64,000 nt of DNA from DASUKM01 sp036278735 (GTDB lineage: Bacteria; Acidobacteriota; Vicinamibacteria; Vicinamibacterales; 2-12-FULL-66-21): positions 38,131-102,130 of the forward strand of contig DASUKM010000002.1 of assembly GCA_036278735.1 (NCBI GenBank), written 5' to 3'. Of this stretch, positions 27,810 to 36,562 are shown in pieces. The stretch's first letter is position 1. The number at the start of each line of letters is the position of its first letter. A program made the position numbers and the translations under genes. Below the pieces are notes generated by a model, which was given only the letters and a program-made list of their open reading frames with translations, searched no databases and was not told the DNA's origin.

Positions 27810-29158
27810 AGGGCCGATCCGGCGGGCACGAGCGGACGGTCGCCCCAGCAGAGGCCCTCGAACCGGCCGCTCGGCAGGACGCCGGGCCGCAATCCAATCA
27901 CGTCCAGCACCCGCTGCTCCGGCGCGACCAGCGCCGCGACGGCGTCGAGCACCACCTGATTCGCCGTTGCCACAATCAGCATCTGCGCGCCGGTCACGAC
28001 CGTTGGGAGATCCGGCTCGAGCAGGCCGCCGATGTGCGGCAGGTGCATTTCGATGAACCGCTTGTTGGCCCCCAGCAGCCGCGACAGATGCACGTCCGGG
28101 TCGTAAATGGATACGCGCACCCCTTTCCCGACGAGCTGCTCGGCCAGGGACACGAGCGGGCTCTCCCGAAGATCATCCGTGCCCGCCTTGAAGGACAACC
28201 CGATCAGGCCGACGCGGCGGCAGCCAGACTCGAGCACCCGCGCGACGGCGCGGTCGATGTGCTCGCGGTTGGACGCCAGGATGCCGGACAACATGGGCAA
28301 CTCGACGTCGTGCATCTTCGCGAGGTAGGCGGTCGCGCGCAGATCCTTCGGCAGGCAGGAGCCGCCAAACGCGAAGCCGGGGCGCAGGTATGCGCGGGAG
28401 ATGTTCAGGCTCGTATCCTGGCAGACCAGTTCCATCACTTCGAAGGGGTCGACCCCGAGCGCGTCGCACAGCCGCGCGACTTCGTTGGCGAAGGTGATCT
28501 TGAGCGCGTGGAAATTGTTGCAGCAGTACTTCATCATCTCGGCCGAGCGCACCGACGTCTCGACGAACCGGCACGCGAGGTGCCCAAACAGCTCGCGGAG
28601 CCGCCCCGCCGCATCCGGATGGTTGGCGCCCACCACCGTCAGGGGTGGATGGTCGTAGTCGCGAATCGAGGATCCCTCGCGCAGGAACTCCGGCTGGAAG
28701 CAGAGATGAAACGCCTCGCCGTCTTTCTTGCCCGACGCGCGCTCGATGATCGGGCGCAGGACGTCTTCCACGGTACCCGGCACGAGCGTCGAGCGGAACA
28801 CGATCACGTGCGGCTCGTCCTTGCGGGCGAGTGCCGCGCCCAGGGCTTCGGCCAACCGGAGCACGGCGCGCTGATCCTGGCTGCCGTTGGCCGCCGACGG
28901 CGTCCCGACGCACACGAGCGAGATGTCGCTGTGCTGGATTGCGTCCGCAAGATCGGCCGTGACCTTCACGCGGCCGCTGGCGACGACCTGCGCCATCAGA
29001 TCGATCATCCCTTCCTCGACGACGGGCGTGCGGCCTTGCCGGATCAGATCGATCTTCGTGACGTCGACGTCCACACCAATGACGTCGTGCCCGTCCCGCG
29101 CGAGGCACGCGAGCGACACGGCGCCGACATAGCCGAGACCAAAAATACTGATTCTCAT
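27806..29158 (-). CDS. GDP-mannose/UDP-sugar 6-dehydrogenase (AlgD-like)
   Basis: The 450-residue enzyme begins MRISIFGLGYVGAVSLACL, an NAD-binding fold. The catalytic cysteine is Cys268 in FAFGGSCLPKDLRA, the same position and context as in AlgD (GDP-mannose dehydrogenase), while UDP-glucose dehydrogenases usually differ slightly. It should oxidise C6 of a nucleotide sugar to the uronate in two NAD-dependent steps. The product could feed the WbpB/E/D-like enzymes or be amidated by the AsnB-like protein. The preceding and following genes overlap it by 4 nt. Confidence 0.85.
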   Translation of the reverse strand: MRISIFGLGYVGAVSLACLARDGHDVIGVDVDVTKIDLIRQGRTPVVEEGMIDLMAQVVASGRVKVTADLADAIQHSDISLVCVGTPSAANGSQDQRAVLRLAEALGAALARKDEPHVIVFRSTLVPGTVEDVLRPIIERASGKKDGEAFHLCFQPEFLREGSSIRDYDHPPLTVVGANHPDAAGRLRELFGHLACRFVETSVRSAEMMKYCCNNFHALKITFANEVARLCDALGVDPFEVMELVCQDTSLNISRAYLRPGFAFGGSCLPKDLRATAYLAKMHDVELPMLSGILASNREHIDRAVARVLESGCRRVGLIGLSFKAGTDDLRESPLVSLAEQLVGKGVRVSIYDPDVHLSRLLGANKRFIEMHLPHIGGLLEPDLPTVVTGAQMLIVATANQVVLDAVAALVAPEQRVLDVIGLRPGVLPSGRFEGLCWGDRPLVPAGSAL

Positions 29159-30480
29159 GAGGGATTCCCCTGTCGCGCCCGGGCCTGGTCGAGGCACCGC
29201 TCGACGATGCCGTCGAGCCGCGCCATGGATGTCGTCCACGAATGATGACTGAGCATGCGGGCGCGGCCGGCGGCCGACAGGCGCGCGCGCTCGCCCGGAT
29301 TCCCAAGGACCCTGAGGATGGCGGCCGCACAGGCCTCGGGCCCGTCGGCGACCAGGAAATGCCGGTCGGGCTCGGCGTCCACCCCTCCCGCCGACACCCG
29401 GCTGGTCACGACCGGTACGCCCATCGCCATCGCCTCGAGAATCTTGTTCTGCGTCCCGCGCGCAATGGCGAGCGGCGCCACCATGACGGCCGACCGCCGC
29501 ACGTACGGCCGCACGTCGGCCACCGAACCGGTGACGGTCACGCCGGGCAGTTCCCCCAGCCGTCGTACGGCGGGCGACGGATCGGCGCCGACGATCAGGA
29601 GCTTCGCCGCCGGACGGCGCGCCCGCACGATCGGCCACGTCCCGTGGCAGAACCGGAACATGCACTCCTGGTTCGGGTAGTAGTCCATGCGGCCGATGAA
29701 GCTCAGCGTGTCGGCGTCATACGGCTCGGACCCGGGACTGAAATAGTCGGCGTCCACGCCGTTCGGAAACCAGTCGGTCGCCACGGCGGTGCCGTAGCTC
29801 TCGAGCGTCTGCCATTCGGCCCGCGTGGTGGCCGTGCAGAGATCGAACTTGCGCGCGAGACGTTTCTCGGCGGCCGCCAGCTTCGTCCCCTCGAGCCAGT
29901 ATCCAAGCGAGCGGGGAAAGGCCTGGTGCTTCGCGTACTGCAGCCACTTCTGCGAATCCATGTCGCCGAAGTCCAGGATCGTGGGCACGCCGGTCACGTC
30001 CTCCACGTACGGCGCGACCGACGAGCAGTGAACGAAGATCAGATCCCAGGCCTGCCCGGCGAGCAGGCGTCGAATCCGCCGCGCGAGGTCGCGCGAGTAG
30101 AAGTAGCCCATGGACGCCGGGGTCGGCCCCGCCAGCCGCGCGACCGTCCTGAGCGCCTGCACCGGCGTGCTCACGAGCGGCATCTCGAACCCTGCGCAGT
30201 ACGGCGCCAGGCCGCGCCCCTGCTCCGCTTCCTGCCGGGAACGCGTCAGCGAGCAGACCGTGACGCGGTGCCCACGCTCGCCGAAATGGCGAATCATGTT
30301 GAACGGTCGGATCTTGCCCCCCCGCGCGGGCGGAAACGGGAACCGGTGGCACACGTACAGGATCTCGAGCGGCCCCGAACCTCCATCGGTGCGCCGAGAG
30401 GCTCCACGCACGCGCGGGACGACCGACGCCGCGCGGCCGGAATGCGATCCAACGGAATCGAGTCGTAGAAAATCGTGCAC
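29155..30480 (-). CDS. GT4 sugar transferase, XrtA/EpsH-associated type
   Basis: The 441-residue protein contains the N-terminal ILYVCHRFPFPPARGGKIR motif, which is characteristic of the sugar transferase Stp1 family found with exosortase A (TIGR03087-like, from memory). The donor half shows FIGRMDYYPNQE and GTQNKILEAMAMGVPVV. The start is set at GTG 30480, but the conserved region begins about 38 residues later, so a shorter protein is possible. It is coupled to the dehydrogenase by ATGA. Confidence 0.8.
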   Translation of the reverse strand: MHDFLRLDSVGSHSGRAASVVPRVRGASRRTDGGSGPLEILYVCHRFPFPPARGGKIRPFNMIRHFGERGHRVTVCSLTRSRQEAEQGRGLAPYCAGFEMPLVSTPVQALRTVARLAGPTPASMGYFYSRDLARRIRRLLAGQAWDLIFVHCSSVAPYVEDVTGVPTILDFGDMDSQKWLQYAKHQAFPRSLGYWLEGTKLAAAEKRLARKFDLCTATTRAEWQTLESYGTAVATDWFPNGVDADYFSPGSEPYDADTLSFIGRMDYYPNQECMFRFCHGTWPIVRARRPAAKLLIVGADPSPAVRRLGELPGVTVTGSVADVRPYVRRSAVMVAPLAIARGTQNKILEAMAMGVPVVTSRVSAGGVDAEPDRHFLVADGPEACAAAILRVLGNPGERARLSAAGRARMLSHHSWTTSMARLDGIVERCLDQARARQGNPS

Positions 30481-30488
30481 GCCGTCAC

Positions 30489-31778
30489 TCAGAGGAAGGT
30501 GGTGCCCAAGGCGCGCGCCGCAGCCGCCGGCGCGATCGGCCGCTCGACCCCCGGCGACGATCTTCGGACGGGCGCACTGTCGAACGCGTCGTGGATCGCG
30601 CGGGCCGCCGACGCGACCACCACCGGCCAGTCGTACAGGCGTCGCACGACGTCACGGGCCTCGGTCGCCATCTGCCGGCCCGCCGCGCGATCGCGCAGCA
30701 GCCGGACCACGGCGTCGGCGAAGGCGTCCCCTTCCGCGACGAGCAGGTGCCGTCCGGCCTCGCACAGAATGCCTTCCGCACCGACCGTGGTGCTCACGAC
30801 GGGAAGGCCCGCCGCGAACGCTTCGAGAATCTTCAGACGCGTGCCCCCTCCCGTCTTGAGCGGCACCGCCAGCAGCGCCGCCTCGCGCAGGTGCGGTTTG
30901 ACGTCCGGCACCCCGCCCAGCACCTCCACCCCCTCGCGGCCATGACGCGCACGCAGCGACGCAGGCGGGTGCTTGCCCACGATCCGAAGCCGGGCGCCCG
31001 GGATCCGCGCGCGCACAGACGGCAGCACGTGTTCGGCCAGGGCCGTCGCGGCCGACGCATTCGGGGCCCACGACATGGCGCCGACGTACAGAATGATCGG
31101 GGCCGCGTCGGGGCGGCCGGCCGGGAAGCCGGCAAAGGCCTCGCAATCCACGCCGTTCGGGACGAGCGCGACCTGCGCGGCGCCCAGATCCCGAAAGTAC
31201 CGTCGCTCCTGCTCGGAGACCGAAAACAGCAGGTCGGCCCGCGGGGCGAGCCGGCGCTCGACGCCAGCCAGCAGCTCCGCCTCACGCCGCAAATACGTCC
31301 GAAGGGCCCACCGGCGATGCTCCTGGCTCGCCCGGCGCGCGATCAGCGAATACACGTTGTGGAGATCGACGACCGATCGCGCGGTGCCCACCTCCGGCGC
31401 GAAGAGCGCGGAATCCAGGTGGTCGAAATAGACGACGTCGGGCGCCCGATCGGCCACGGCCCGACGAATCGCCGCGCGCATTTCAGGCCGGTCGTGACGG
31501 CGGTAGAGGACATACGGCTCCCGGCGCTGCGCCGCACTGAGGACGCGGCCCCCTTCGCGCCAGGCGCTCCGCGGCGGCAGCGGCACGGGCAGCACCCGGA
31601 TGCCGCGGTGCTCGAGCGCGCACGCCCCTGCCGGGTGAGCCTCGGCCGCCCCCGCCACGAGCCGCACGTCGAACGATCGCGCCAGCCCCGTCAGCAGATG
31701 AAACGTCCGCAGCCGACCGCCGGTGTCGAGCGGCCAGGGCAGCTCGCTCGTGATCGCAAGGATGGACAAGTCAGTCAT
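30489..31778 (-). CDS. GT4 sugar transferase, Stp1/Stp2-like
   Basis: The 429-residue enzyme starts at an ATG 66 codons inside a longer open frame, just before the conserved ITSELPWPLDTGGRLRTFHL acceptor motif. The donor domain has YVGAMSWAPNASA and GGGTRLKILEAFAAGLPVV. It is a paralogue-like neighbour of the 29155-30480 protein with the same family features. It is the first clear gene of a five-gene minus-strand run that ends with the amidotransferase, and a sigma-54-like site lies about 90 bp upstream. Confidence 0.8.
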   Translation of the reverse strand: MTDLSILAITSELPWPLDTGGRLRTFHLLTGLARSFDVRLVAGAAEAHPAGACALEHRGIRVLPVPLPPRSAWREGGRVLSAAQRREPYVLYRRHDRPEMRAAIRRAVADRAPDVVYFDHLDSALFAPEVGTARSVVDLHNVYSLIARRASQEHRRWALRTYLRREAELLAGVERRLAPRADLLFSVSEQERRYFRDLGAAQVALVPNGVDCEAFAGFPAGRPDAAPIILYVGAMSWAPNASAATALAEHVLPSVRARIPGARLRIVGKHPPASLRARHGREGVEVLGGVPDVKPHLREAALLAVPLKTGGGTRLKILEAFAAGLPVVSTTVGAEGILCEAGRHLLVAEGDAFADAVVRLLRDRAAGRQMATEARDVVRRLYDWPVVVASAARAIHDAFDSAPVRRSSPGVERPIAPAAAARALGTTFL

Positions 31779-31864
31779 CGTGTCTGGTGCGGCGAACGGT
31801 TCAGGCTCCGCCAGGCGGCATGATCGTGGACGCCCGCGCCGGGACGGCAGCGGAGCTGGCTTCC

Positions 31865-31879
31865 GCAATCCGGCGGCCA
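31865..31879 (-). promoter_or_regulatory. Sigma-54-like promoter candidate for the minus-strand glycosyltransferase run
   Basis: Read on the minus strand, TGGC and TTGC are 7 bp apart, giving GG-N10-GC. The -24 half lacks the AC of the full consensus, and no T-tract follows. The predicted start would be about 75 nt upstream of the glycosyltransferase ATG. A chance match is more plausible here than for the sites at 22100 and 32311. Confidence 0.35.
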
Positions 31880-31882
31880 GCC

Positions 31883-31978
31883 TCAGCCGTCCACCGCAAT
31901 CGCACGGGTCGCGGGATAGCGCTTTGGTTTGAGGGGGTTGCGGAGGCGTCGCGGATCGGGAGTCATCTCGACGCACAT
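31883..31978 (-). CDS. Possible 31-residue small protein with a strong ribosome-binding site
   Basis: The ORF starts ATG six bases after GAGGAGG, one of the best ribosome-binding sites in the window, and ends at TGA after 31 codons. The product is basic and Pro/Arg-rich (MCVEMTPDPRRLRNPLKPKR at its start) with a single cysteine and no membrane segment. No family is recognised. It could be a leader peptide or an independent small protein. Confidence 0.35.
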   Translation of the reverse strand: MCVEMTPDPRRLRNPLKPKRYPATRAIAVDG

Positions 31979-32215
31979 GGAAGACCTCCTCGAGGCAGAC
32001 TAGAGTCAGCCCTCTGCCGCCTGGCCGCCTTTACACACCGTCTCCGGCCACCCGTGAAAACCTGACTCGGTCCGGCCTCCCGGATGGCCGTCGAGCTCGC
32101 CTGAGTACCGCGGCTAACTACCTGTTATCCAAGTATTTGAACGGATGGACCCGGACTTGCTCCGTCGGGGGCGCGGCAAGGGTCCGCCGACGCAGCGTGC
32201 AAGACCACTCGACAT

Positions 32216-32273
32216 TTTTGTGATCGCACGCCACGCCCAGGCAGCGATCCGTCAACCTCTATTCTTTTGTGAT
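32216..32273. repeat. Direct repeat TTTTGTGAT, possible activator binding sites
   Basis: Two identical 9-mers at 32216-32224 and 32265-32273 are 49 bp apart and lie about 40-95 bp upstream of the sigma-54 -24 element at 32311. That is the usual distance for upstream activating sequences of sigma-54 activators. The same 9-mer was not seen upstream of the other sigma-54 sites, so the assignment is tentative. Confidence 0.35.
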
Positions 32274-32310
32274 TCAACAACTTAGCAGGATCGCGACGCC
32301 GTACGTCCAC

Positions 32311-32326
32311 TGGCACCACGGTTGCG
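32311..32326 (+). promoter_or_regulatory. Strong sigma-54 promoter match for the beta-helix secreted protein
   Basis: TGGCAC at 32311-32316 and TTGC at 32322-32325 match the sigma-54 consensus with correct GG-N10-GC spacing. The transcript should begin near 32337, about 40 nt before the ATG at 32377, with CAGGAGAG as a ribosome-binding site. It closely resembles the site at 22100. Confidence 0.75.
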
Positions 32327-32376
32327 ATCCCGGCTGTGGCTCACGGCGCTGAACGACCAGGAGAGTCGCTCGACCC

Positions 32377-33633
32377 ATGCATCCGAGAACAAACTACCGT
32401 GTCGCCTTGCTCGGGCTCTCCGCGCTGCTCGCGGCGCCGATGACCTTTGCCGCGTCCGTCAATACGGTGCCTCCCCTGCCGCCCCCCTCGGGCACCGTGG
32501 TGAACGTCTCGACCGAGGCGCAGCTCAGGTCGGCGGTCAGCGCGCTGAAGTCGAACACCACCATCGTCCTGGCCGCCGGGACCTATAACCTGTCGGACGC
32601 GCTCTGGATCGACGGCAGCTACACGAACATCGGCATCCGCGGCGCCACGAACAACCGCGACGACGTCGTGCTCGCCGGAAAGGGCATGAGCAACGCGGCG
32701 GTCCCCTACGGCATCTGGACCGGCGGCGACGTCAACGGCATCACGATCGCCAACCTCACGATTCGTGACGTCTACTACCACTGCATCAATTTCAACGCCG
32801 GGACCCAGACCCCGCGGGTGTACAACGTGCACCTGATCAACGCGGGGGAGCAGTTCCTCAAGTCGAATCCCGACAACAACGGCGGCGGAGTCGACAACGG
32901 CCGGGTCGAGTACTCCATCATCGAGTACGCGTCCACGAGCCCCAGCACGTACACGAACGGCGTCGACGTGCATACGGGCGCGAACTGGGTGGTCGCCAAC
33001 AATCTCTTCCGGAACATTCGCGCGACCGGCGGCCTCGCCGGGCCGGCCGTGCTGATGTGGAATCACTCCACGAATTCGACCGTCGAGGGCAACACCTTCA
33101 TCAATTGCCAGCGCGAGATCTCGCTCGGGCTCGAGAACGTCTCGCCGTACGACCAGCAGGGGGGCGTCGCGCGCAACAATTTCATCTACCGGGCCGCGGG
33201 CACCAACGGCGACGCCGCCATCTTCCTGGGCGCCTCGCCGAATTCGCAGGTCCTGAACAATACGATCTACATTTCCGGCGATTATCCGTCGCCGATCGAG
33301 TATCGATTCAGCGCGAGCAAGGGGGAACTGCTCGAGAACAATCTCCTCGACGGGCAGGTGCTGGCGCGGGACGGGGCGAGCGGCACGGCCCGCAACAACG
33401 TCACCAACGCGACATCCGGCCTGTTCGCCGGTGCGGCATCGGGCGACCTGCATCTGGTGTCGAGCGCCTCGTCGGCGATCGACAAGGGCACGTCGACCGG
33501 CGCGCCGGCGACCGACTGGGATGGTCAGGCCCGGCCGTACGGCAGCGCCGTCGACGTCGGCGCCGACGAGTACGAACCCTCCACGACGGCCAAGCCGCCG
33601 GCGCCGCCAACGAACGTCCGCATCATCGGCTGA
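32377..33633 (+). CDS. Secreted right-handed beta-helix protein with C-terminal PPTNVRIIG tail
   Basis: The 418-residue protein begins with a signal peptide (hydrophobic core LLGLSALLAAPMTFA, predicted cleavage near residue 25). The rest is a parallel beta-helix: successive turns rich in Asn/Val/Ile such as GVDVHTGANWVVANNLF and STVEGNTFINCQREISLGL. This fold occurs in polysaccharide lyases, epimerases and adhesins; catalytic residues cannot be assigned. After a DVGADEYEPS end of the helix and a Thr/Lys/Pro linker, it stops with PPTNVRIIG, matching the tail of the protein at 22178-23368. Co-regulation by sigma-54 is inferred. Confidence 0.8.
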   Translation: MHPRTNYRVALLGLSALLAAPMTFAASVNTVPPLPPPSGTVVNVSTEAQLRSAVSALKSNTTIVLAAGTYNLSDALWIDGSYTNIGIRGATNNRDDVVLAGKGMSNAAVPYGIWTGGDVNGITIANLTIRDVYYHCINFNAGTQTPRVYNVHLINAGEQFLKSNPDNNGGGVDNGRVEYSIIEYASTSPSTYTNGVDVHTGANWVVANNLFRNIRATGGLAGPAVLMWNHSTNSTVEGNTFINCQREISLGLENVSPYDQQGGVARNNFIYRAAGTNGDAAIFLGASPNSQVLNNTIYISGDYPSPIEYRFSASKGELLENNLLDGQVLARDGASGTARNNVTNATSGLFAGAASGDLHLVSSASSAIDKGTSTGAPATDWDGQARPYGSAVDVGADEYEPSTTAKPPAPPTNVRIIG

Positions 33634-33640
33634 CGTCGGC

Positions 33641-33657
33641 CGGCGGGGCCCCCGCCG
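33641..33657. terminator. Hairpin between convergent genes, possible bidirectional terminator
   Basis: CGGCGGGG (33641-33648) and CCCCGCCG (33650-33657) form a perfect GC-rich inverted repeat in the 25-bp gap between two convergent stop codons. There is no long T-run, so it may act as an inefficient or Rho-assisted terminator or simply protect 3' ends. Confidence 0.5.
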
Positions 33658-33658
33658 T

Positions 33659-34261
33659 TCACGCCGTGGCACTCGCGTCGCCGAGGCGCGAACGCACCAC
33701 CCGCGCGGGGCTTCCGACCGCGACGGCGTAATCGGGCAGCGGCCGCGTGACGATCGAGCCGGCGCCCACGACCGTGTGGCGCCCGACATCGGCCATCACC
33801 ACGCAGCCGCTCGCAATCCAGCTGCCCTCGCCGATTCGCACGACCGACCGATGATGCGGCTGCGCGCGGATCGGAACGCGGACGTCGGAGAAGTCGTGCG
33901 TCGCGCCGCCGCTCGGCACGTGCACGCCGGCCGCGATGAGGACGTCGCGCTCGAGGTGCACGAGTCCCAGATGGCACCGTGGCCCGACATAGACATGGGC
34001 GTCGATGCGCGCCCCGGCCTGCGAGAAGATCGTCCCGAACTCGATCGTGGCTGTCGGATCGCAGTGCGCGAGGGCCACGCACAGGAATGCCCGCCGCAGA
34101 TACTGCCCCGGCAGTCCCGGCACGAGCGCCAGCAGCTGGCTCGAACCGGCCAGTGCCCGGTTCCGGCCGATCAGGCGCGCTTTGATCGCAAACGACAGCA
34201 GGACTGGGGAGACGGCGCCCAGCGCCAGGGCCCGCAGGCCCGCTTTCAACAGCTCGCGCAT
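33659..34261 (-). CDS. Hexapeptide-repeat acyltransferase (WcaF/serine-acetyltransferase-like)
   Basis: This 200-residue protein has hydrophobic N-terminal residues (about 5-30) that may anchor it to the membrane, then beta-helix repeats (IGEGSWIASGCVVMAD, VVGAGSIVTRPL). It ends in AVAVGSPARVVRS, the usual cap of WcaF/ColM-like acetyltransferases. It is the last gene of the thirteen-gene minus-strand run and overlaps the preceding glycosyltransferase by 16 nt. It probably acetylates the polysaccharide or a precursor. Confidence 0.75.
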   Translation of the reverse strand: MRELLKAGLRALALGAVSPVLLSFAIKARLIGRNRALAGSSQLLALVPGLPGQYLRRAFLCVALAHCDPTATIEFGTIFSQAGARIDAHVYVGPRCHLGLVHLERDVLIAAGVHVPSGGATHDFSDVRVPIRAQPHHRSVVRIGEGSWIASGCVVMADVGRHTVVGAGSIVTRPLPDYAVAVGSPARVVRSRLGDASATA

Positions 34262-35463
34262 GCGTGGTGTCCGGTCAGGGGGCGGAGTGACGCGGCCACG
34301 AGGGTCCGATAGACCGCCTCCACCCTGTCCATCCGTGCGGTGAACGAGAGATCGCGCTCGATCCGGCGCCTCGCCCGCTCCGCCCTTGCACGCGCCGCGC
34401 CGCGATTCTCGATCACGTCGGCGATCCCGCCGGCCAACAGCCCGGGATCGACGCGCGGCACGGCGAGGCCATCGATGTCGGGCCTCATCAGTTCGGTCGT
34501 CCCGCCGACGGCCGTCGCGACGACCGGCGTCTCGAGCGCCATCGCTTCCAGAATCACGTTCGGCGAGGCTTCGGTCGCCGAGGACTGCACGAACACATCG
34601 AGCGCGTGATGAAACTCCACGACGTCCCCTGTCTGCCCGACGAGGCGGCAGACGCCCGTCGCGCCGAGGGCCGCAATCTGCGCCTCCAGTGCCGCGCGAG
34701 CGCCGCCGTCGCCCGCGATCAGCAGCCGCAGCTCCGGATAGCGGCTGCGCAGCATGGCGACCGCCTCGACGAGCGCGTCGAAGCGCTTCAGCGGCTCGAG
34801 GCGGCCCACTCCGCCGACGACGATCTCGTCGGGACCAATCCCGAACCGCTCGCGCGCGGCCTGGCGGCGCGCCGGGTCGCGGCGGAACGTGCGCTCGTCG
34901 ATGCCGTTCCACACGACTTCGATGCGGGATGGATCGACGCCGTGGTCGACGAGGCGCTGCCGAACTACGCCCGAGACCGCAATCACGCGCCGGAACCCCC
35001 GCAGCAGCTGCATGTCGAGCGGATAGTAGACGCACCGCTCCCGCCAGCGGTCGCCCGCCCAGCCGTGGACCGTCGACAACGCGACGGCCGATTCGGCCTT
35101 CCCGAGCAGGTACGCGAGCACGTCTGTCTTGTAATCGTGGCTGTGCACGATGTCGATGCGTCGCTCGCGCACGAGCCGCCGCAGCGCCGGCCAGACCGAC
35201 GGGTCGAACGAATGCCGCTCGAGAATCTCGACGTAGTCCACGCCGGCTGCCGCCGCCCGGCGGTCGATCTCGAACACGCGATCGCGCCGGTCCCTTACGT
35301 AGCAGACCGTCACGGACAGCCGGCGGCGGTCGGCACGTGCCGCGCCGAGCAGGATTGTCTTCTCCGGTCCGCCGCCGGTCCCGCGGACGCTCCGCAGCTC
35401 GAGCACGCGGATCGGACGTGCGGGCGGGTTCGCCAGCGCGGGTTCCTCGACCGCGGGACGCAT
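34246..35463 (-). CDS. Family 4 (GT-B) glycosyltransferase
   Basis: The 405-residue protein has the GT4 features LRSVRGTGGGPEKTILLGA (acceptor loop), VVWNGIDERTF (hinge) and SATEASPNVILEAMALETPVV (donor EX7E). The start at 35463 lies 2 nt after the FemAB-like gene's stop; the long upstream open frame is a shadow of that gene. Its place behind the FemAB- and deacetylase-like genes fits exosortase-A-type EPS clusters, where a GT4 protein often follows. Confidence 0.8.
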   Translation of the reverse strand: MRPAVEEPALANPPARPIRVLELRSVRGTGGGPEKTILLGAARADRRRLSVTVCYVRDRRDRVFEIDRRAAAAGVDYVEILERHSFDPSVWPALRRLVRERRIDIVHSHDYKTDVLAYLLGKAESAVALSTVHGWAGDRWRERCVYYPLDMQLLRGFRRVIAVSGVVRQRLVDHGVDPSRIEVVWNGIDERTFRRDPARRQAARERFGIGPDEIVVGGVGRLEPLKRFDALVEAVAMLRSRYPELRLLIAGDGGARAALEAQIAALGATGVCRLVGQTGDVVEFHHALDVFVQSSATEASPNVILEAMALETPVVATAVGGTTELMRPDIDGLAVPRVDPGLLAGGIADVIENRGAARARAERARRRIERDLSFTARMDRVEAVYRTLVAASLRPLTGHHACASC

Positions 35464-35465
35464 GT

Positions 35466-36548
35466 TTACGGCACCGCGCGCGCAAGGCGCGGACCGATGA
35501 GCGTGGCGATGCCGACGGGGAGCCGTTTCCACGCCTCGATCGACAGCCGGAACTTCGAATCGTGCCGATCGATCCCGGGCACCACGGCGCCGGCCGAGAG
35601 CACGTACTCCCACCAGAGCGGCTCGCAGCGCGCGCCCCACTGCTCCTTGAAGTGATACGTCCCGTCGTTCGGCGTCGAGCGCCCGAAGTCCAGGGTCGTG
35701 AGGCCGGCGGCGATAGCGGAGCGAATGACCTCCCAATACAGCAGGTGATTCGGACAGAACGCGCGATGCTCGCGCAGCGACGACGCGGAGGGCACTTCGA
35801 TCGTCGTCCCATAGCGATAGCTGATCGCGCCGGCGATCGCCTCGTCGTTCCGCATGGCCAGATGCACGTGCGCAGCGTCCGGAAAGGCGCGCAGCATTTC
35901 CACGAAGAGCGCGCGCCCGTACACGGGGGTGCCGAGGTCGCGCATGTTGCGCGCGAACACCCGATAGAAATCGTCGAGCAGATCCGCACCGCCGGTCCGG
36001 ATGGTGACGCCGCTCTTTTCGGCCTTGCGGACCTGGTTCCGAACCTTGCGATCGAGCGCGTTCCACATCGCCTCGGCCGTCGGCTCGAGCGGCAGCAGCA
36101 TCGTCACTTTGTGATTCCGGGCCGGCAATCCGGCGAACTGCCGCGCGCGATGCCGTAAGACGAGGTAGTCGAGCCCTTCGGCCTGCAGCGTCCTCGAAAT
36201 GGCGGACAGCAGCGCACGCCCGGCGTCGGTCGTGTCGGCCAGCACGCCGCCATAGTTCACGTAGGGGAGCGAACTGAGCGCCCGCCCGAACAGGACGCTG
36301 CGAATCCGCACGGTCGGCAGCACGCCGACAATGCGGCCGTTGCAGCGCGCCGCGTAATAGAGGCATTCGTGGCCGAGCGCATTCTGGAACACGTCGCGCC
36401 AGCGCCACAGGTGATAGCCCGTGGCGTCCGCGCGGGTGCTGACGTACCGATCCCATTCGGCAGGGGAGACGTCGGTGGTCACGGTCGGTTCCGATTCGAA
36501 CGAGACCGGGAACTCGGGCGTCGCGGAGGGGCTGGATTCGTGTCGCAT
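35466..36548 (-). CDS. FemAB-like GNAT-fold protein (XrtA/PEP-CTERM-associated type)
   Basis: This 360-residue protein has two GNAT-like halves. Motifs such as RNQVRKAEKSGVTIR and FCPNHLLYWEVIRSAI resemble the FemAB family (TIGR03019-like, from memory) that marks exosortase-A loci. Related FemX proteins transfer amino acids from tRNA to peptidoglycan precursors; in EPS loci the acceptor is unknown. An in-frame GTG nine nt upstream (36557) is a possible start. It follows the deacetylase gene by a short gap. Confidence 0.8.
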   Translation of the reverse strand: MRHESSPSATPEFPVSFESEPTVTTDVSPAEWDRYVSTRADATGYHLWRWRDVFQNALGHECLYYAARCNGRIVGVLPTVRIRSVLFGRALSSLPYVNYGGVLADTTDAGRALLSAISRTLQAEGLDYLVLRHRARQFAGLPARNHKVTMLLPLEPTAEAMWNALDRKVRNQVRKAEKSGVTIRTGGADLLDDFYRVFARNMRDLGTPVYGRALFVEMLRAFPDAAHVHLAMRNDEAIAGAISYRYGTTIEVPSASSLREHRAFCPNHLLYWEVIRSAIAAGLTTLDFGRSTPNDGTYHFKEQWGARCEPLWWEYVLSAGAVVPGIDRHDSKFRLSIEAWKRLPVGIATLIGPRLARAVP

Positions 36549-36562
36549 GTCGACCACTGTGG

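Larger units (their letters stand above)
31979..32376. other. 398-bp divergent intergenic region with lower GC
   Basis: This is the longest clearly non-coding stretch of the EPS region. The part from about 32100 to 32310 is visibly richer in A and T than its surroundings. It contains the direct repeat TTTTGTGAT (32216-32224 and 32265-32273) and, at its right end, the strong sigma-54 site. It looks like a regulated promoter region with space for activator binding. No RNA gene was recognised. Confidence 0.55.

Noticed and set aside
32100..32130. Short stretch resembling 16S rRNA (CGGCTAACTAC)
   Set aside because: Only about 11 bases match and no rRNA secondary structure or further rRNA sequence is present, so it is coincidence.
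34386..36158. Plus-strand open frame of 590 codons opposite the glycosyltransferase and FemAB-like genes
   Set aside because: It is Arg/Pro-rich low complexity and antisense to real genes.
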